Positions 27,154 through 35,680 of a DNA stretch of 64,000 nt are shown piece after piece. A program made the translations under genes and the position numbers. The notes under the pieces were generated by a model. That model made no database searches and was not told the origin of the DNA. It was given only the letters and a program-made list of their open reading frames with translations. Numbering within the stretch: position 1 is the stretch's first letter; each line of letters opens with the position of its first letter. Source of the stretch: Leptospirales bacterium. Its GTDB lineage: Bacteria; Spirochaetota; Leptospiria; Leptospirales; Leptonemataceae. The stretch covers positions 20,847 through 84,846 of the forward strand of contig JAEUSB010000088.1 in NCBI GenBank assembly GCA_016788865.1. Direction: 5' to 3'.

Positions 27154-27243
27154 TCAATAGAAGAACGATTGCAGGACATAAAGCACGGCCGAGGCGGCAA
27201 GGCCCATGACAGCGTACTTAAGATCCAGACGAAAACGATCCAT
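27154..27243 (-). CDS. Candidate 29-residue membrane peptide
   Basis: A short open frame upstream of the receiver/ATPase gene encodes a 29-residue peptide with a positive N terminus (MDRFRLDLKYAV) followed by a hydrophobic helix (MGLAASAVLYVLQSFFY). That is the profile of a bacterial small membrane protein. It ends 27 bases before the receiver gene and could be the first cistron. There is no strong ribosome-binding site, so this is a hypothesis. Confidence 0.35.
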   Translation of the reverse strand: MDRFRLDLKYAVMGLAASAVLYVLQSFFY

Positions 27244-27362
27244 GAATCATTGACTCGATTCGACCGCGCTGATCAATCGAAAAATTCCTTGCAACGGGCG
27301 CGCCAGGGGTCGACTTAACGCAGGGCTGGGCCCAAATCCAACATCAAGAAAGCCAAACCAAC

Positions 27363-28595
27363 ATGAGCAAAATCAAAGTAGCAAACCCTGTAGTCGAACT
27401 CGACGGCGATGAAATGACCCGGATCATCTGGAAATTCATCAAAGACAAACTGATCCTCCCTTATCTGGACGTGGATATCAAATACTATGACCTTGGTGTT
27501 GAGTATCGCGACAAGACGGAAGACAAGGTAACCGTCGAAGCGGCGGAAGCCATTAAGAAGTATAGCGTCGGTATCAAGTGCGCAACCATTACTCCGGATG
27601 AAGCTCGCGTTAAGGAATTCAATTTAAAGCAAATGTGGAAGTCCCCGAACGGAACCATTCGCAATATTCTCGATGGCACCGTCTTTCGCGAACCCATCGT
27701 ATGCAAAAACGTACCGCGTCTTGTGCCTAACTGGACTGCTCCCATCTGCATTGGACGTCATGCGTTTGGAGATCAATACCGCGCCACCGATTTTCTCGTG
27801 AAGGGCAAGGGGAAGCTTACCATTACATTCACTCCGGATGGCGGCAGCCCACAAACTCATGAGGTGTATGACTTCAAAGGTGATGGCGTTGCTCTTGCGA
27901 TGTACAACACGGACGAATCGATTCGCGGTTTCGCCTATTCCTGCTTCAACATGGCGCTGGCCAAGAAGTGGCCACTTTACCTTTCGAGCAAGAATACGAT
28001 TCTCAAAAAATACGATGGTCGTTTCAAAGATATCTTCCAGGAAATCTTTGAGAAAGAATTCAAGGAAAAATTCACTGCGGCAGGAATCGTATACGAGCAT
28101 CGCTTGATTGACGATATGGTTGCATCCGCACTCAAATGGAATGGAAATTTTGTTTGGGCGTGCAAGAACTACGACGGTGACGTCCAGTCAGATTCAGTGG
28201 CCCAGGGATTTGGTTCGCTTGGACTCATGACTTCAGTACTCGTCACGCCGGACGGGAAGACCATGGAGGCGGAAGCAGCACACGGAACCGTTACACGGCA
28301 TTACCGCGATCATATGGCGGGCAAGCCAACCTCCACCAATCCAATTGCATCTATCTTTGCATGGACTAGAGGCCTGGAGTTCCGTGGTAAGCTCGATAAC
28401 AATCCGGAACTCATTCGCTTCTGCCAGGCGTTAGAGGCTGTTTGCGTTGAGACCGTTGAAAGCGGTAAAATGACCAAGGACCTTGCCGTCTGCGTACACG
28501 GAAACAAAGTGAATCACGGCGAGCATTACCTCTACACGGAGGAGTTCTTGAGTGCCCTCGACACCAATCTGAAGGCTAAGCTGGCTCAGAAATGA
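27363..28595 (+). CDS. icd: NADP-dependent isocitrate dehydrogenase, eukaryote-like type
   Basis: 410-residue TCA-cycle enzyme that oxidatively decarboxylates isocitrate to 2-oxoglutarate with NADP. The sequence is of the homodimeric IDH1/IDH2 type rather than the E. coli type: [13 protein letters not shown] at the N terminus, [18 protein letters not shown] at the substrate loop, IDDMVA metal site and [13 protein letters not shown] cofactor loop. All key residues appear intact. The 236-base upstream region probably carries its promoter. A glycosyltransferase gene starts four bases after the stop. Confidence 0.95.
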   Translation: MSKIKVANPVVELDGDEMTRIIWKFIKDKLILPYLDVDIKYYDLGVEYRDKTEDKVTVEAAEAIKKYSVGIKCATITPDEARVKEFNLKQMWKSPNGTIRNILDGTVFREPIVCKNVPRLVPNWTAPICIGRHAFGDQYRATDFLVKGKGKLTITFTPDGGSPQTHEVYDFKGDGVALAMYNTDESIRGFAYSCFNMALAKKWPLYLSSKNTILKKYDGRFKDIFQEIFEKEFKEKFTAAGIVYEHRLIDDMVASALKWNGNFVWACKNYDGDVQSDSVAQGFGSLGLMTSVLVTPDGKTMEAEAAHGTVTRHYRDHMAGKPTSTNPIASIFAWTRGLEFRGKLDNNPELIRFCQALEAVCVETVESGKMTKDLAVCVHGNKVNHGEHYLYTEEFLSALDTNLKAKLAQK

Positions 28596-28598
28596 GCC

Positions 28599-29582
28599 TT
28601 GTCCGTCTTTAGTCGGATCTTAATTGTCAGAACCGGGGCCCTTGGTGACCTGATTCTGACAAGTGGTGTAATTGAGCGCATCCGGAAGGGAAATCCGGAT
28701 GCGCACATTACAATAGCGGGTAACGTTGAATTCTTGCCCCTGGTTCAGAACTACGTTGACTCGATTATCAGCTTTGAGTCGCCCATGCTTCGGCCGTACT
28801 TTCTGCGGGATGAATGCAAACCCGGCAAGGAAGACTCCGCAAATCTCGGGGCTCCGGAAGATCGGCTACCATTTGATTTGGCGTACGTATGGCTAAAAGA
28901 TATAAACGATCCATTCATTCAAAATCTGAGGCGATCGGGGATTAAGGTTTTTGCCGCGCCTTCCTTTCAAACAAATGGAGAGATCCATCAAGCCGCCTTC
29001 CTCTCGAAAATCCTGGATCAAGACCCTGCCATGCATAATCTCTCCGGTTCGACAGCTGATCGGGTAACGGGCCGACTGACCCTTCGCTTACCCAACGCCA
29101 GCGAAATTCTAGAGAGCCGCGGACCGGGGACACACCGAATTGCAATTCACTCAGGTGCCGGTTCAATGCGAAAGAGATGGCCTCTTGAGCGGTTTCAGGC
29201 TCTTGCCAGGCTGCTGCAACAGAATAGGAACGCGGACGTTTACTGGATTGTCGGTCCGGCCGAATTCGAACATGGTTCTGCGTCGGCCGCAGATTTGCCA
29301 GTAGGACATGTCGTACGTTCAGATATTGTGCCGCTGGCGTACTTCCTCCGAACAATCGATCTATTCGTTGGGAATGATTCAGGTGTTACGCATCTGGCAA
29401 GAGCGTTGGGCATTGAAACGATCGCACTTTTTGGCCCGACAGATCCCACAATCTGGGCGCCGCAGGGTGCACGGGTCTTGCATTGCGCCGGGCCCGATGG
29501 AAGGCCGGATGCGTCTGTTCAAGACGTGCTTGACCTGGCATCCGGGCTCCTTTCCATGAAAGTGCATGATACTCATCGTTGA
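28599..29582 (+). CDS. Glycosyltransferase family 9 (heptosyltransferase-like)
   Basis: 327-residue cytoplasmic-face glycosyltransferase of the GT9 (ADP-heptose:LPS heptosyltransferase) type. The N-terminal ILIVRTGALGDLILTSGVI is the acceptor-domain hallmark, and the C-terminal LFVGNDSGVTHLARALG with FGPTDPTIWAP is the donor-nucleotide site. It probably adds a sugar to lipopolysaccharide core, but the donor is unknown. The start is TTG at 28599, four bases after icd; its 3' end overlaps the diguanylate cyclase gene by 17 bases. Confidence 0.85.
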   Translation: MSVFSRILIVRTGALGDLILTSGVIERIRKGNPDAHITIAGNVEFLPLVQNYVDSIISFESPMLRPYFLRDECKPGKEDSANLGAPEDRLPFDLAYVWLKDINDPFIQNLRRSGIKVFAAPSFQTNGEIHQAAFLSKILDQDPAMHNLSGSTADRVTGRLTLRLPNASEILESRGPGTHRIAIHSGAGSMRKRWPLERFQALARLLQQNRNADVYWIVGPAEFEHGSASAADLPVGHVVRSDIVPLAYFLRTIDLFVGNDSGVTHLARALGIETIALFGPTDPTIWAPQGARVLHCAGPDGRPDASVQDVLDLASGLLSMKVHDTHR

Positions 29583-30546
29583 GGATTCGCCGGATCAGCA
29601 GCGGCTAGTTCGGCAGATGCTCGAGAGTTCCGGTTACAGAGACCTGCTTTTTGCGGAATCCGCACCGCAAGGAATGCAGCTACTTCTGGCCCACGCTGAT
29701 TCGGTGGACCTGATTCTCGCAGATGTCTGGCTTCCCTCCGGAAACGGCATCCAATTCACACGAGATATTCGCAGCATGCCCCAGTTCAGAGACATTCCCG
29801 TTATCATCATGACGGGCAAAGAAGGGCCTCAGATCCTGCCGCAGGCAATGGATGCCGGGGTTAACGATTTCATTTTTAAACCATTTCATTGGCTCGAGTT
29901 GGTCGCTCGCGTGCGAAACTCTTTGCGATTGCGGACAGAAATTGCCCGTCGCATAAGTCGCGAGGCCGAACTTCTCGAAGGGCAACGGCAGCTGGAAGGC
30001 ATGCTGAGCAAACTTGAAGTTACATCCAATCTCGATCCGTTGACCGCAGTGGCTAATCGACGTAAGTTTGACGAACACCTGGACCGTGAGTGGAAACGAG
30101 GTGCTCGCGCTGGATTTGTGATCAGCATGATCCTGCTTGATATAGATTTCTTTAAAGAATATAATAGCCTTTATGGTCATCCGGGCGGTGATCAGTGTCT
30201 AAAGCGAATGGCGCTGGGGGTTCGTGATGTCGCGAGACGCCCGACAGACTTATTTGCACGTTACGGCGGCGAGGAGTTCGCAATTATCTTACCGGAAACT
30301 CCCGGACCGGGTGCGGCTCATGTGGCGGAGATTGTTCGCAAAGCTGTGGAAGGCTTGCGCATTGATCATGAAGGAGCGCCCGGGAAGATTGTCACTGCAA
30401 GCATTGGCGTCGCGTCGCTCTTGCCGGCCCGGGATGCAAGTCCAGAAATTCTTGTCAAAGCGGCCGATCGTGCCCTCTATCGCGCAAAGCAGGAAGGCAG
30501 AAACTGTTTTGCGGTTTTTGACGTGGAGAAGGATGGTGCCATATGA
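29566..30546 (+). CDS. Response regulator with diguanylate cyclase output
   Basis: 326-residue two-domain signalling protein. The receiver (1-120) has phospho-Asp D53 in LILADVWLPSGNG and a short coiled linker follows. The GGDEF domain has an intact active site GGEEF at 234-238 and an RxxD inhibitory site at 225-228, placed five residues before it as the rule requires, so it should make c-di-GMP and be feedback inhibited. It overlaps the upstream glycosyltransferase by 17 bases and the YciI gene by four. The cognate kinase is not adjacent. Confidence 0.92.
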   Translation: MILIVEDSPDQQRLVRQMLESSGYRDLLFAESAPQGMQLLLAHADSVDLILADVWLPSGNGIQFTRDIRSMPQFRDIPVIIMTGKEGPQILPQAMDAGVNDFIFKPFHWLELVARVRNSLRLRTEIARRISREAELLEGQRQLEGMLSKLEVTSNLDPLTAVANRRKFDEHLDREWKRGARAGFVISMILLDIDFFKEYNSLYGHPGGDQCLKRMALGVRDVARRPTDLFARYGGEEFAIILPETPGPGAAHVAEIVRKAVEGLRIDHEGAPGKIVTASIGVASLLPARDASPEILVKAADRALYRAKQEGRNCFAVFDVEKDGAI

Positions 30547-30836
30547 AACATTTCATGATTGAAGTAACCTACACTGTTCCAATCGAACAAATCGATGCCG
30601 CGGTGACGGAGCATCGTGCCTTCTTGCAAAAGGGTTTCGATGCTGGCACCCTGTTGATGTCGGGACCGCAGAATCCCAGGACAGGTGGGGTTATACTTGG
30701 TCGGGCTGAATCCCTGGAGTCCATTCGCACTTTCATGATGCAAGATCCGTTTAACGTAAAATCTCTTGCAACGTATCGCTTTGTGGAGTACACCCCGGTG
30801 AAGATGCAACCGTTTATGAAAGACTGGTGTGGTTAA
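30543..30836 (+). CDS. YciI-like protein
   Basis: 97-residue protein of the YCII family (ferredoxin-like fold). The hallmark N-terminal MIEVTYTVPIEQID, the AFLQKGFDAGTLLMSGP turn with a conserved Gly-Pro, and QDPF in the second half fit. Family roles include muconolactone-isomerase-like chemistry and dehydrochlorination, but most members have no assigned reaction. It starts in a four-base overlap with the diguanylate cyclase and its last four bases overlap the stop of a convergent methyltransferase. Confidence 0.8.
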   Translation: MKHFMIEVTYTVPIEQIDAAVTEHRAFLQKGFDAGTLLMSGPQNPRTGGVILGRAESLESIRTFMMQDPFNVKSLATYRFVEYTPVKMQPFMKDWCG

Positions 30837-31570
30837 GTAACTTTTCCGGCAAGGACGTAGATGGGCCAACGGACCTTCTCGCTGCTTCTCCAGACCGGGG
30901 CAAGTTCCGTCCCAAATTCGCTGACCGGATCTGATCCGGTTGCTTTCTGCATGGCCTGCACGGCAGACCATGAGCTAACATAACCCAGGAACTCTTCCAG
31001 CGACCAATCGCGTTCAATTGAAATTTGTGGGGCCGAGATTTTGGGAAAGGGAAACGGGATGGTCTTGTACTCTTGATCTACAAGCTTGCGTTCCGGTGGC
31101 CAGTACGGACCCACAACTTCAGAGTAGAATTTCCGTAATGATGGATCTACCGCTGGTGAAACATCGCATAGTCCGTATCCCCAGCAGACGATGGCGCATC
31201 CGGGCCGTGCAACACGGCGCACCTCTGCGAAAAAGGCTTCAAAGTCAAACCAGTGAAGTGCCTGGGCTACCGTAATGAGGTCGAACGTGGATGATGGAAA
31301 GCCCGAGTCTTCCGCTGTTCGAACCGAGTATTCGATGTTTGGATGGATCCGCGCGCTTTCTATCTGCGACTTGCTGGGATCCGTCGCGTAGACCTTGCCG
31401 AAGTATTTTGCAAGCGCCAGAGCCGCCTGCCCGTTCCCCGTTCCGCAATCCCATAAGGTGTCCTTGTTTGTCGCATTCGATGCAACCCACGATATCAGGG
31501 CCTCCGGGTAGTCGGGACGAAAATCGGCGTAGCGTTTTGCCTGGTTTGAGAAATGGTCTTTGAACTGCAT
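30833..31570 (-). CDS. Class I SAM-dependent methyltransferase
   Basis: 245-residue soluble methyltransferase. SAM-binding motif I is LWDCGTGNGQAALALAKYF, the acidic end of strand 2 is ATDPS, and the post-motif AQALHWFDFEAFFAEVRRV is like that of trans-aconitate or small-molecule methyltransferases. The C-terminal half, with SLEEFLGYVSSWSAVQ, matches the same group. Substrate unknown. It stands alone on the minus strand, divergent from the coiled-coil surface protein gene; the region between (31571-31717) contains a small inverted repeat GTTAGA...TCTAAC at 31618-31637. Confidence 0.85.
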   Translation of the reverse strand: MQFKDHFSNQAKRYADFRPDYPEALISWVASNATNKDTLWDCGTGNGQAALALAKYFGKVYATDPSKSQIESARIHPNIEYSVRTAEDSGFPSSTFDLITVAQALHWFDFEAFFAEVRRVARPGCAIVCWGYGLCDVSPAVDPSLRKFYSEVVGPYWPPERKLVDQEYKTIPFPFPKISAPQISIERDWSLEEFLGYVSSWSAVQAMQKATGSDPVSEFGTELAPVWRSSEKVRWPIYVLAGKVT

Positions 31571-31717
31571 CTCGTTGTTTGTTACGTATTTAGCGTTGTT
31601 TGTAAAAGCAATTAAAAGTTAGAAACTTTCGTCTAACCGCGCGAGGGTTCCAGTATGAAACCAGGACTCTCTTTTGATTGACGGGCGTGCATTGAATGAA
31701 GGAGAATCGCTGATTAC

Positions 31718-32758
31718 ATGAAACTCCGAACTTCCACCTGCGCTATTGCATTTTTCCTGGCCGTGGGCACAATTCAGGCCGAGCAAATCATCATGCGCAA
31801 CGGCCAGGTCTTTACGGGTCAGATCGTAAGCCAGAATCGTACGGACGTAGTCCTCGATACCGCAAATGGTCGAGTCGTACTCAAGAAGGCCGATATTCGC
31901 AGGATCACCTACGGCCCAACCCCAGAAGAACAGAAGAAGATTCAGGCAGAGGCACTGCGCAAGGAAGAGGCCCGGAAAGCGGAAGAGAAAAAGGCCGCTG
32001 ATCTGAAAGCGGAGCAAGAGCGAAAAGCTGCTGAAGAAAAGAAGGCCGCGGATGATAAAGCAAAGGCGGATAAGAAGAAAGCAGAAGACGATCGTATGGC
32101 AAAAGAGAAGCTCGAGAAAGAGAAGCTCGAGAAAGAAACTGCAGATCGTTTGAAAGAGGATGCCAAAAAAAACGAAAAACAGCAATTGACCGATGAGCAG
32201 ATGCGCCAAAGAATTCGCGAAGAGGTAAAAAAAGAACTCGAACTTGCGGAGCAGCGTAAACTGGAAGAAGCACGTCGTCGTGAAGAACTTCAGCGCAACA
32301 CACCAACGCGTCTGGGCGCATTCGTACGCAGCATGGTACTGCCGGGCTGGGGCCAGTATTACCAGGGGAGAAAGGCTCCAGCATTTGCGTATGGCTTGAG
32401 CTTTGCTGGACTTGCCGCAGTGTCCCGCCAGCAGGACGTCATCTACAATCGTCGCCGTTCACTCTACCAATCGTCTTCGGCTCAGTTCTTATTCCTTACA
32501 CCTTACGTGACCCGACTCAGAGGTGTCGCGCAGGACGATGCTACCGCACAAACGATTTTCTTCCTCGGTTCAATCACCAACTCACATAATTATGACCGAT
32601 ATAAATCGGCCTCGGGCGGCGCGCGCGCGGCCCGCGGTGCGCTGCTGGGCCTGTACGGATGGGTCCTTGCGGATACGCTCATCTTCGCGCCCAGGGCAGG
32701 TGTGAGTCTGAGAACCGAAGGGGATACCCTGAAGTTGGCCTTCACGCAACAATTCTAA
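31718..32758 (+). CDS. Exported coiled-coil envelope protein with membrane C terminus
   Basis: 346-residue envelope protein. A signal peptide (ends near IQA) is followed by a small beta domain (IMRNGQVFTGQIVSQNRTDVVLD), resembling Leptospira and Bacteroidetes SH3-like modules. Next is a long Lys/Glu/Ala-rich coiled coil at about 65-195, then a C-terminal domain with GAFVRSMVLPGWGQYYQGRK, which resembles the DUF5683 region. Repeated EKLEKEKLEKE units hint at recent expansion. A structural or tethering role is likely but not established. Confidence 0.75.
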   Translation: MKLRTSTCAIAFFLAVGTIQAEQIIMRNGQVFTGQIVSQNRTDVVLDTANGRVVLKKADIRRITYGPTPEEQKKIQAEALRKEEARKAEEKKAADLKAEQERKAAEEKKAADDKAKADKKKAEDDRMAKEKLEKEKLEKETADRLKEDAKKNEKQQLTDEQMRQRIREEVKKELELAEQRKLEEARRREELQRNTPTRLGAFVRSMVLPGWGQYYQGRKAPAFAYGLSFAGLAAVSRQQDVIYNRRRSLYQSSSAQFLFLTPYVTRLRGVAQDDATAQTIFFLGSITNSHNYDRYKSASGGARAARGALLGLYGWVLADTLIFAPRAGVSLRTEGDTLKLAFTQQF

Positions 32759-32864
32759 TCTTCTCTGTTTCGGCGTTCCGTCCATGAAACCATGCGAACC
32801 ACTGATGTGGCTTGCAGACTTCTCAAGGCTTGACTTTCTTCATCCTCCTGTTGACTGTGCTCAT

Positions 32865-33416
32865 ATGAAATGGAAGGTAACAAGATCCCGGGACGTGCTT
32901 GTCACCGTGCCGTTCACAGTTCAGGAAATGGAGCTCGAGAATTCTCGCGGGCCAATGTCACATTCATTCCATCGAATCAGCCCGCCGGACTGGGCGAATG
33001 TTTTACCAATCACTGATGACAATCAAGCCATTTTGATTCGTCAGCCTAGAGCAGGAGCAATGGAAATGATACTCGAAACGCCCGGTGGCACTCTGGACCC
33101 GGACGAAAGCAATCCGGAGACTGCTGCAGCGCGCGAACTCGAGGAAGAGACTGGTTACATCAGTCGACGGATTACACACGTTAGTTCGGTGAATCCAAAT
33201 CCGGCTCTGTTCTCAAACAAGATCCACTTCTTCCTCGCGGAGGGTTGTCATATCAATCCCGATCGTAAGCATTTTCCCGACGGATCGGAAGAAATCGACA
33301 TTGTCCTCGTGCCAGTCGATGAACTCGAGGCTATGGTTCGACGCGATGAAATAGACCATGCGCTCTCTGCGCTTGGAGTCCTGCTCTGTTTGGGAAGGCT
33401 GCGCTCTGGAAAGTAA
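32865..33416 (+). CDS. Nudix hydrolase, ADP-ribose-pyrophosphatase-like
   Basis: About 183 residues. The Nudix box is complete (G-x5-E-x7-RELEEETGY) with metal-binding glutamates. The upstream WKVTRSRDVLVTVPFTVQEM and the PGGTLDPDES segment fit ADP-ribose/nucleoside-diphosphate-sugar pyrophosphatases. I start at the ATG at 32865 because it matches family N termini; an ATG at 32784 would add 27 residues of unlikely sequence. Neither has a good ribosome site. Its 3' end overlaps the following hydrolase by 59 bases. Confidence 0.85.
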   Translation: MKWKVTRSRDVLVTVPFTVQEMELENSRGPMSHSFHRISPPDWANVLPITDDNQAILIRQPRAGAMEMILETPGGTLDPDESNPETAAARELEEETGYISRRITHVSSVNPNPALFSNKIHFFLAEGCHINPDRKHFPDGSEEIDIVLVPVDELEAMVRRDEIDHALSALGVLLCLGRLRSGK

Positions 33417-34281
33417 AGAAAACATAAAATTTACTGTTCCCGGAGGTTTCCTGGATTGTGTGCGATATACCAACCCTGGAAAACCGGTAGTTCTCGGGCT
33501 TCACGGGTTTGCTGATACGTGTGAAACGTTCCAATTCATTCTGCCTGCTTTCGATAACCTTGAGTTGTTTTGTCCAAGCATGCGTGGGCACGGCGACTCG
33601 TCGCGCGTTGAGCAGGGCTATTACAGTGCGGGCCTGTATTTTGGAGATCTGATTCAGTTCGCTGGCAGCTTGAGTAAGCCATACGTATTGATGGGGCATA
33701 GTATGGGGGCGGCTATCGCAGCGCGATTCGCAGGACTCTATCCCGATGAAATCTCAGCTCTCATACTGCTGGAAGGTTTTTCCGGAATTGCTCCTGCCGA
33801 GGAAGAGATCCGTCGCTTGAAGAGCTGGGGTGATGCCCTCAGACGGAAGCGGCCTGAACGAGTTCGCGTCATGAAAACGCTGCGAGAAGCAGAGTTGATT
33901 CTTAAGTCAGTGCACCAAACGTTGCCACCCGAACGAATTGCAACACTGGCACGTTCGCTAGCCCGCGAAACACCCGATGGGTTTGTCTGGCGCCAGGATA
34001 CTGACGTGAAGAACGGAGGAATTCCAATCCCTTTTAGCCCACAGTTTTCTCGGGCACTCTGGGAAAGAGTTCAATGCCCGGTCTTGTTCATCTATGGCGA
34101 ATCAAGCCATCTGTTGCCAGGCAGCCGCGAGAATTCGCAGGGATCGCTTGATGAGATTCTTTCCCATTTCAAAAATATCGAAAAACATGCATTGCCCTGC
34201 GGACACAATCCCCATCATGAACTACCCGAACGTGTAATCGAAATTCTCAAGCAGTTCTTTGCAAAACACGGTCTTGGTTAA
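33358..34281 (+). CDS. Alpha/beta hydrolase
   Basis: 307-residue soluble alpha/beta-hydrolase-fold protein. The oxyanion segment LGLHGFADTCET, the nucleophile elbow MGHSMGA with its serine, and the late CGHNPHHELPE with the catalytic histidine are intact, so it is probably an active esterase-type enzyme. The real start is unsure: the ATG at 33358 lies 59 bases inside the Nudix gene, and the conserved part begins about 20 residues later without an obvious start codon. Convergent with the PurA-like gene. Substrate unknown. Confidence 0.8.
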   Translation: MRSLRLESCSVWEGCALESKENIKFTVPGGFLDCVRYTNPGKPVVLGLHGFADTCETFQFILPAFDNLELFCPSMRGHGDSSRVEQGYYSAGLYFGDLIQFAGSLSKPYVLMGHSMGAAIAARFAGLYPDEISALILLEGFSGIAPAEEEIRRLKSWGDALRRKRPERVRVMKTLREAELILKSVHQTLPPERIATLARSLARETPDGFVWRQDTDVKNGGIPIPFSPQFSRALWERVQCPVLFIYGESSHLLPGSRENSQGSLDEILSHFKNIEKHALPCGHNPHHELPERVIEILKQFFAKHGLG

Positions 34282-34306
34282 CTGGTCCCTTTTTACTGTA
34301 ACCATT

Positions 34307-35677
34307 TCACAGCCACGTTTTGTTCTCCGGCCCGGGTCCATTCGAAATGAGAAGCAGTTTCCGGTTCAGCTCCTCTGATATCTGTTCCGCAGCGCGAACG
34401 GGGTCGAGCGGCGCGAAAATCGGCGCGGCCTCAAAGACAAGTTGGGTTAGTTCTGACTTGCCGGGCTTCTTGCCTGAATCGCCCAACGGGAGGTTCGATA
34501 TTTTCCCTGAAGGAACGCGATATGCTCTGCATATTCTCGCATCGCGGGGCAGCCTATCGATATTGGAGATTGCCAGGCCATCAACTTCTGAAACAGAAAG
34601 GGCATAACGCCCTGCGACCGCGTCGAACCATCCCACACGAAGAGCCCCTTGCCAGGGCCCATCGTGGTTGTGTTCATCCTTCAGATCCTGGCTTGAAGGT
34701 GTATCAATTTCGCTCACCAGCGGGCCCGCACCGTGTCGCGTCATATAGCCCCGAAGTACACCCAACCTGAGGAATTCGTCGGAGTTGTGCTTCAGAATCT
34801 CAAGAGCATTTGCGAATGTTGTTCTTGAGGGAGTAACATACGGAAAGAAGCCAGCGTCGCGATCGAGCAATACTCCCTGTGCGCCCTCGAAGATACTCCG
34901 CTTCTTCCTCAGCATGTCAATCAGGTCATTTCTATTGCCAATTCTGATCGATTCGAGAAAGGGGACCAAACGTTCCAGGAAAATCCGCAACAGCGCGGGG
35001 TTCTCCAGGTCGGCCACGATCTCAGCTGCGGTAGCCGACTGATGTCTTGAATCCATTTCAACCCGGTCCGTCTTTCCATTGATCACTGCCTGGGGCTCTT
35101 TCAAGTCCGTCGTGGCCAGGAGTTTCGAGGCCTCATCAATTTTGAAATCCTGTAATTCTTGCAATTTGGTGACAATACCGGGGGACATGAGATCGCGCAG
35201 ACGTACGCCGGGCCGCGACCGTTCCATATCAAGAATTGCTTCACCTACACCCATGCCGCAACTACCGTGTCGCTGCGAGCCACGAAGCAATTCGCGCAAG
35301 CGATTCATGAGTTGATGGAAAGGCGTTACCAGGATACACTCTTCGTCGATGATGAGTTTATCAAAAGGATTGATGCCTTTTTGGGTCAGGACCCTGGCCT
35401 CTGCCATTAGAGCGAGTGGGTCTACGGCCATGAATTCGGAAAGATAGGTGTCTGCTCCGGCCAGAGTGCCGGCTCCAAACTGGGCGAAGCAGTGGTGGAT
35501 TGCCTTACCCGTTCTTCCTATGGGTGCCACGACATTGTGCGCCGCCTGCGGACCGCCATTGTAGCGAACCACCAGTTCCGCGTCGAATTTGCGGACAAGG
35601 AAGTCCGTTACGCTACCTTTCCCTTCGTCGCCGAATCCCAGACCACAGACAAGGATATGTCGGACGTTAGGCGACAA
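34307..35677 (-). CDS. Divergent adenylosuccinate-synthetase-like (PurA paralogue)
   Basis: 456-residue protein with the PurA fold. GFGDEGKG keeps the catalytic Asp and Lys of the GTP loop and AAHNVV keeps the general-acid histidine, so a 6-oxo-phosphorylating chemistry is plausible. Elsewhere it departs: GGHNAGH is replaced by GGPQAAH, GIGPAYE by GMGVGEA, and the aspartate-binding TTGR loop by NHDGPWQGALRVGW, so the second substrate may not be L-aspartate. It starts with TTG at 35677, three bases after the vWA stop, and is the last gene of a kinase/vWA/PurA-like operon. A housekeeping role in AMP synthesis is unlikely but cannot be excluded. Confidence 0.75.
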   Translation of the reverse strand: MSPNVRHILVCGLGFGDEGKGSVTDFLVRKFDAELVVRYNGGPQAAHNVVAPIGRTGKAIHHCFAQFGAGTLAGADTYLSEFMAVDPLALMAEARVLTQKGINPFDKLIIDEECILVTPFHQLMNRLRELLRGSQRHGSCGMGVGEAILDMERSRPGVRLRDLMSPGIVTKLQELQDFKIDEASKLLATTDLKEPQAVINGKTDRVEMDSRHQSATAAEIVADLENPALLRIFLERLVPFLESIRIGNRNDLIDMLRKKRSIFEGAQGVLLDRDAGFFPYVTPSRTTFANALEILKHNSDEFLRLGVLRGYMTRHGAGPLVSEIDTPSSQDLKDEHNHDGPWQGALRVGWFDAVAGRYALSVSEVDGLAISNIDRLPRDARICRAYRVPSGKISNLPLGDSGKKPGKSELTQLVFEAAPIFAPLDPVRAAEQISEELNRKLLLISNGPGPENKTWL

Positions 35678-35680
35678 TTA

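Noticed and set aside
27049..27318. Plus-strand 89-residue open frame before icd
   Set aside because: It overlaps the start of the receiver/ATPase gene, has no domain, and its composition looks like the reverse of a coding region.
31618..31637. Inverted repeat GTTAGA...TCTAAC as an operator
   Set aside because: Arms are only six bases and the repeat is AT-rich; it may well be chance, so it is only mentioned with the methyltransferase gene.
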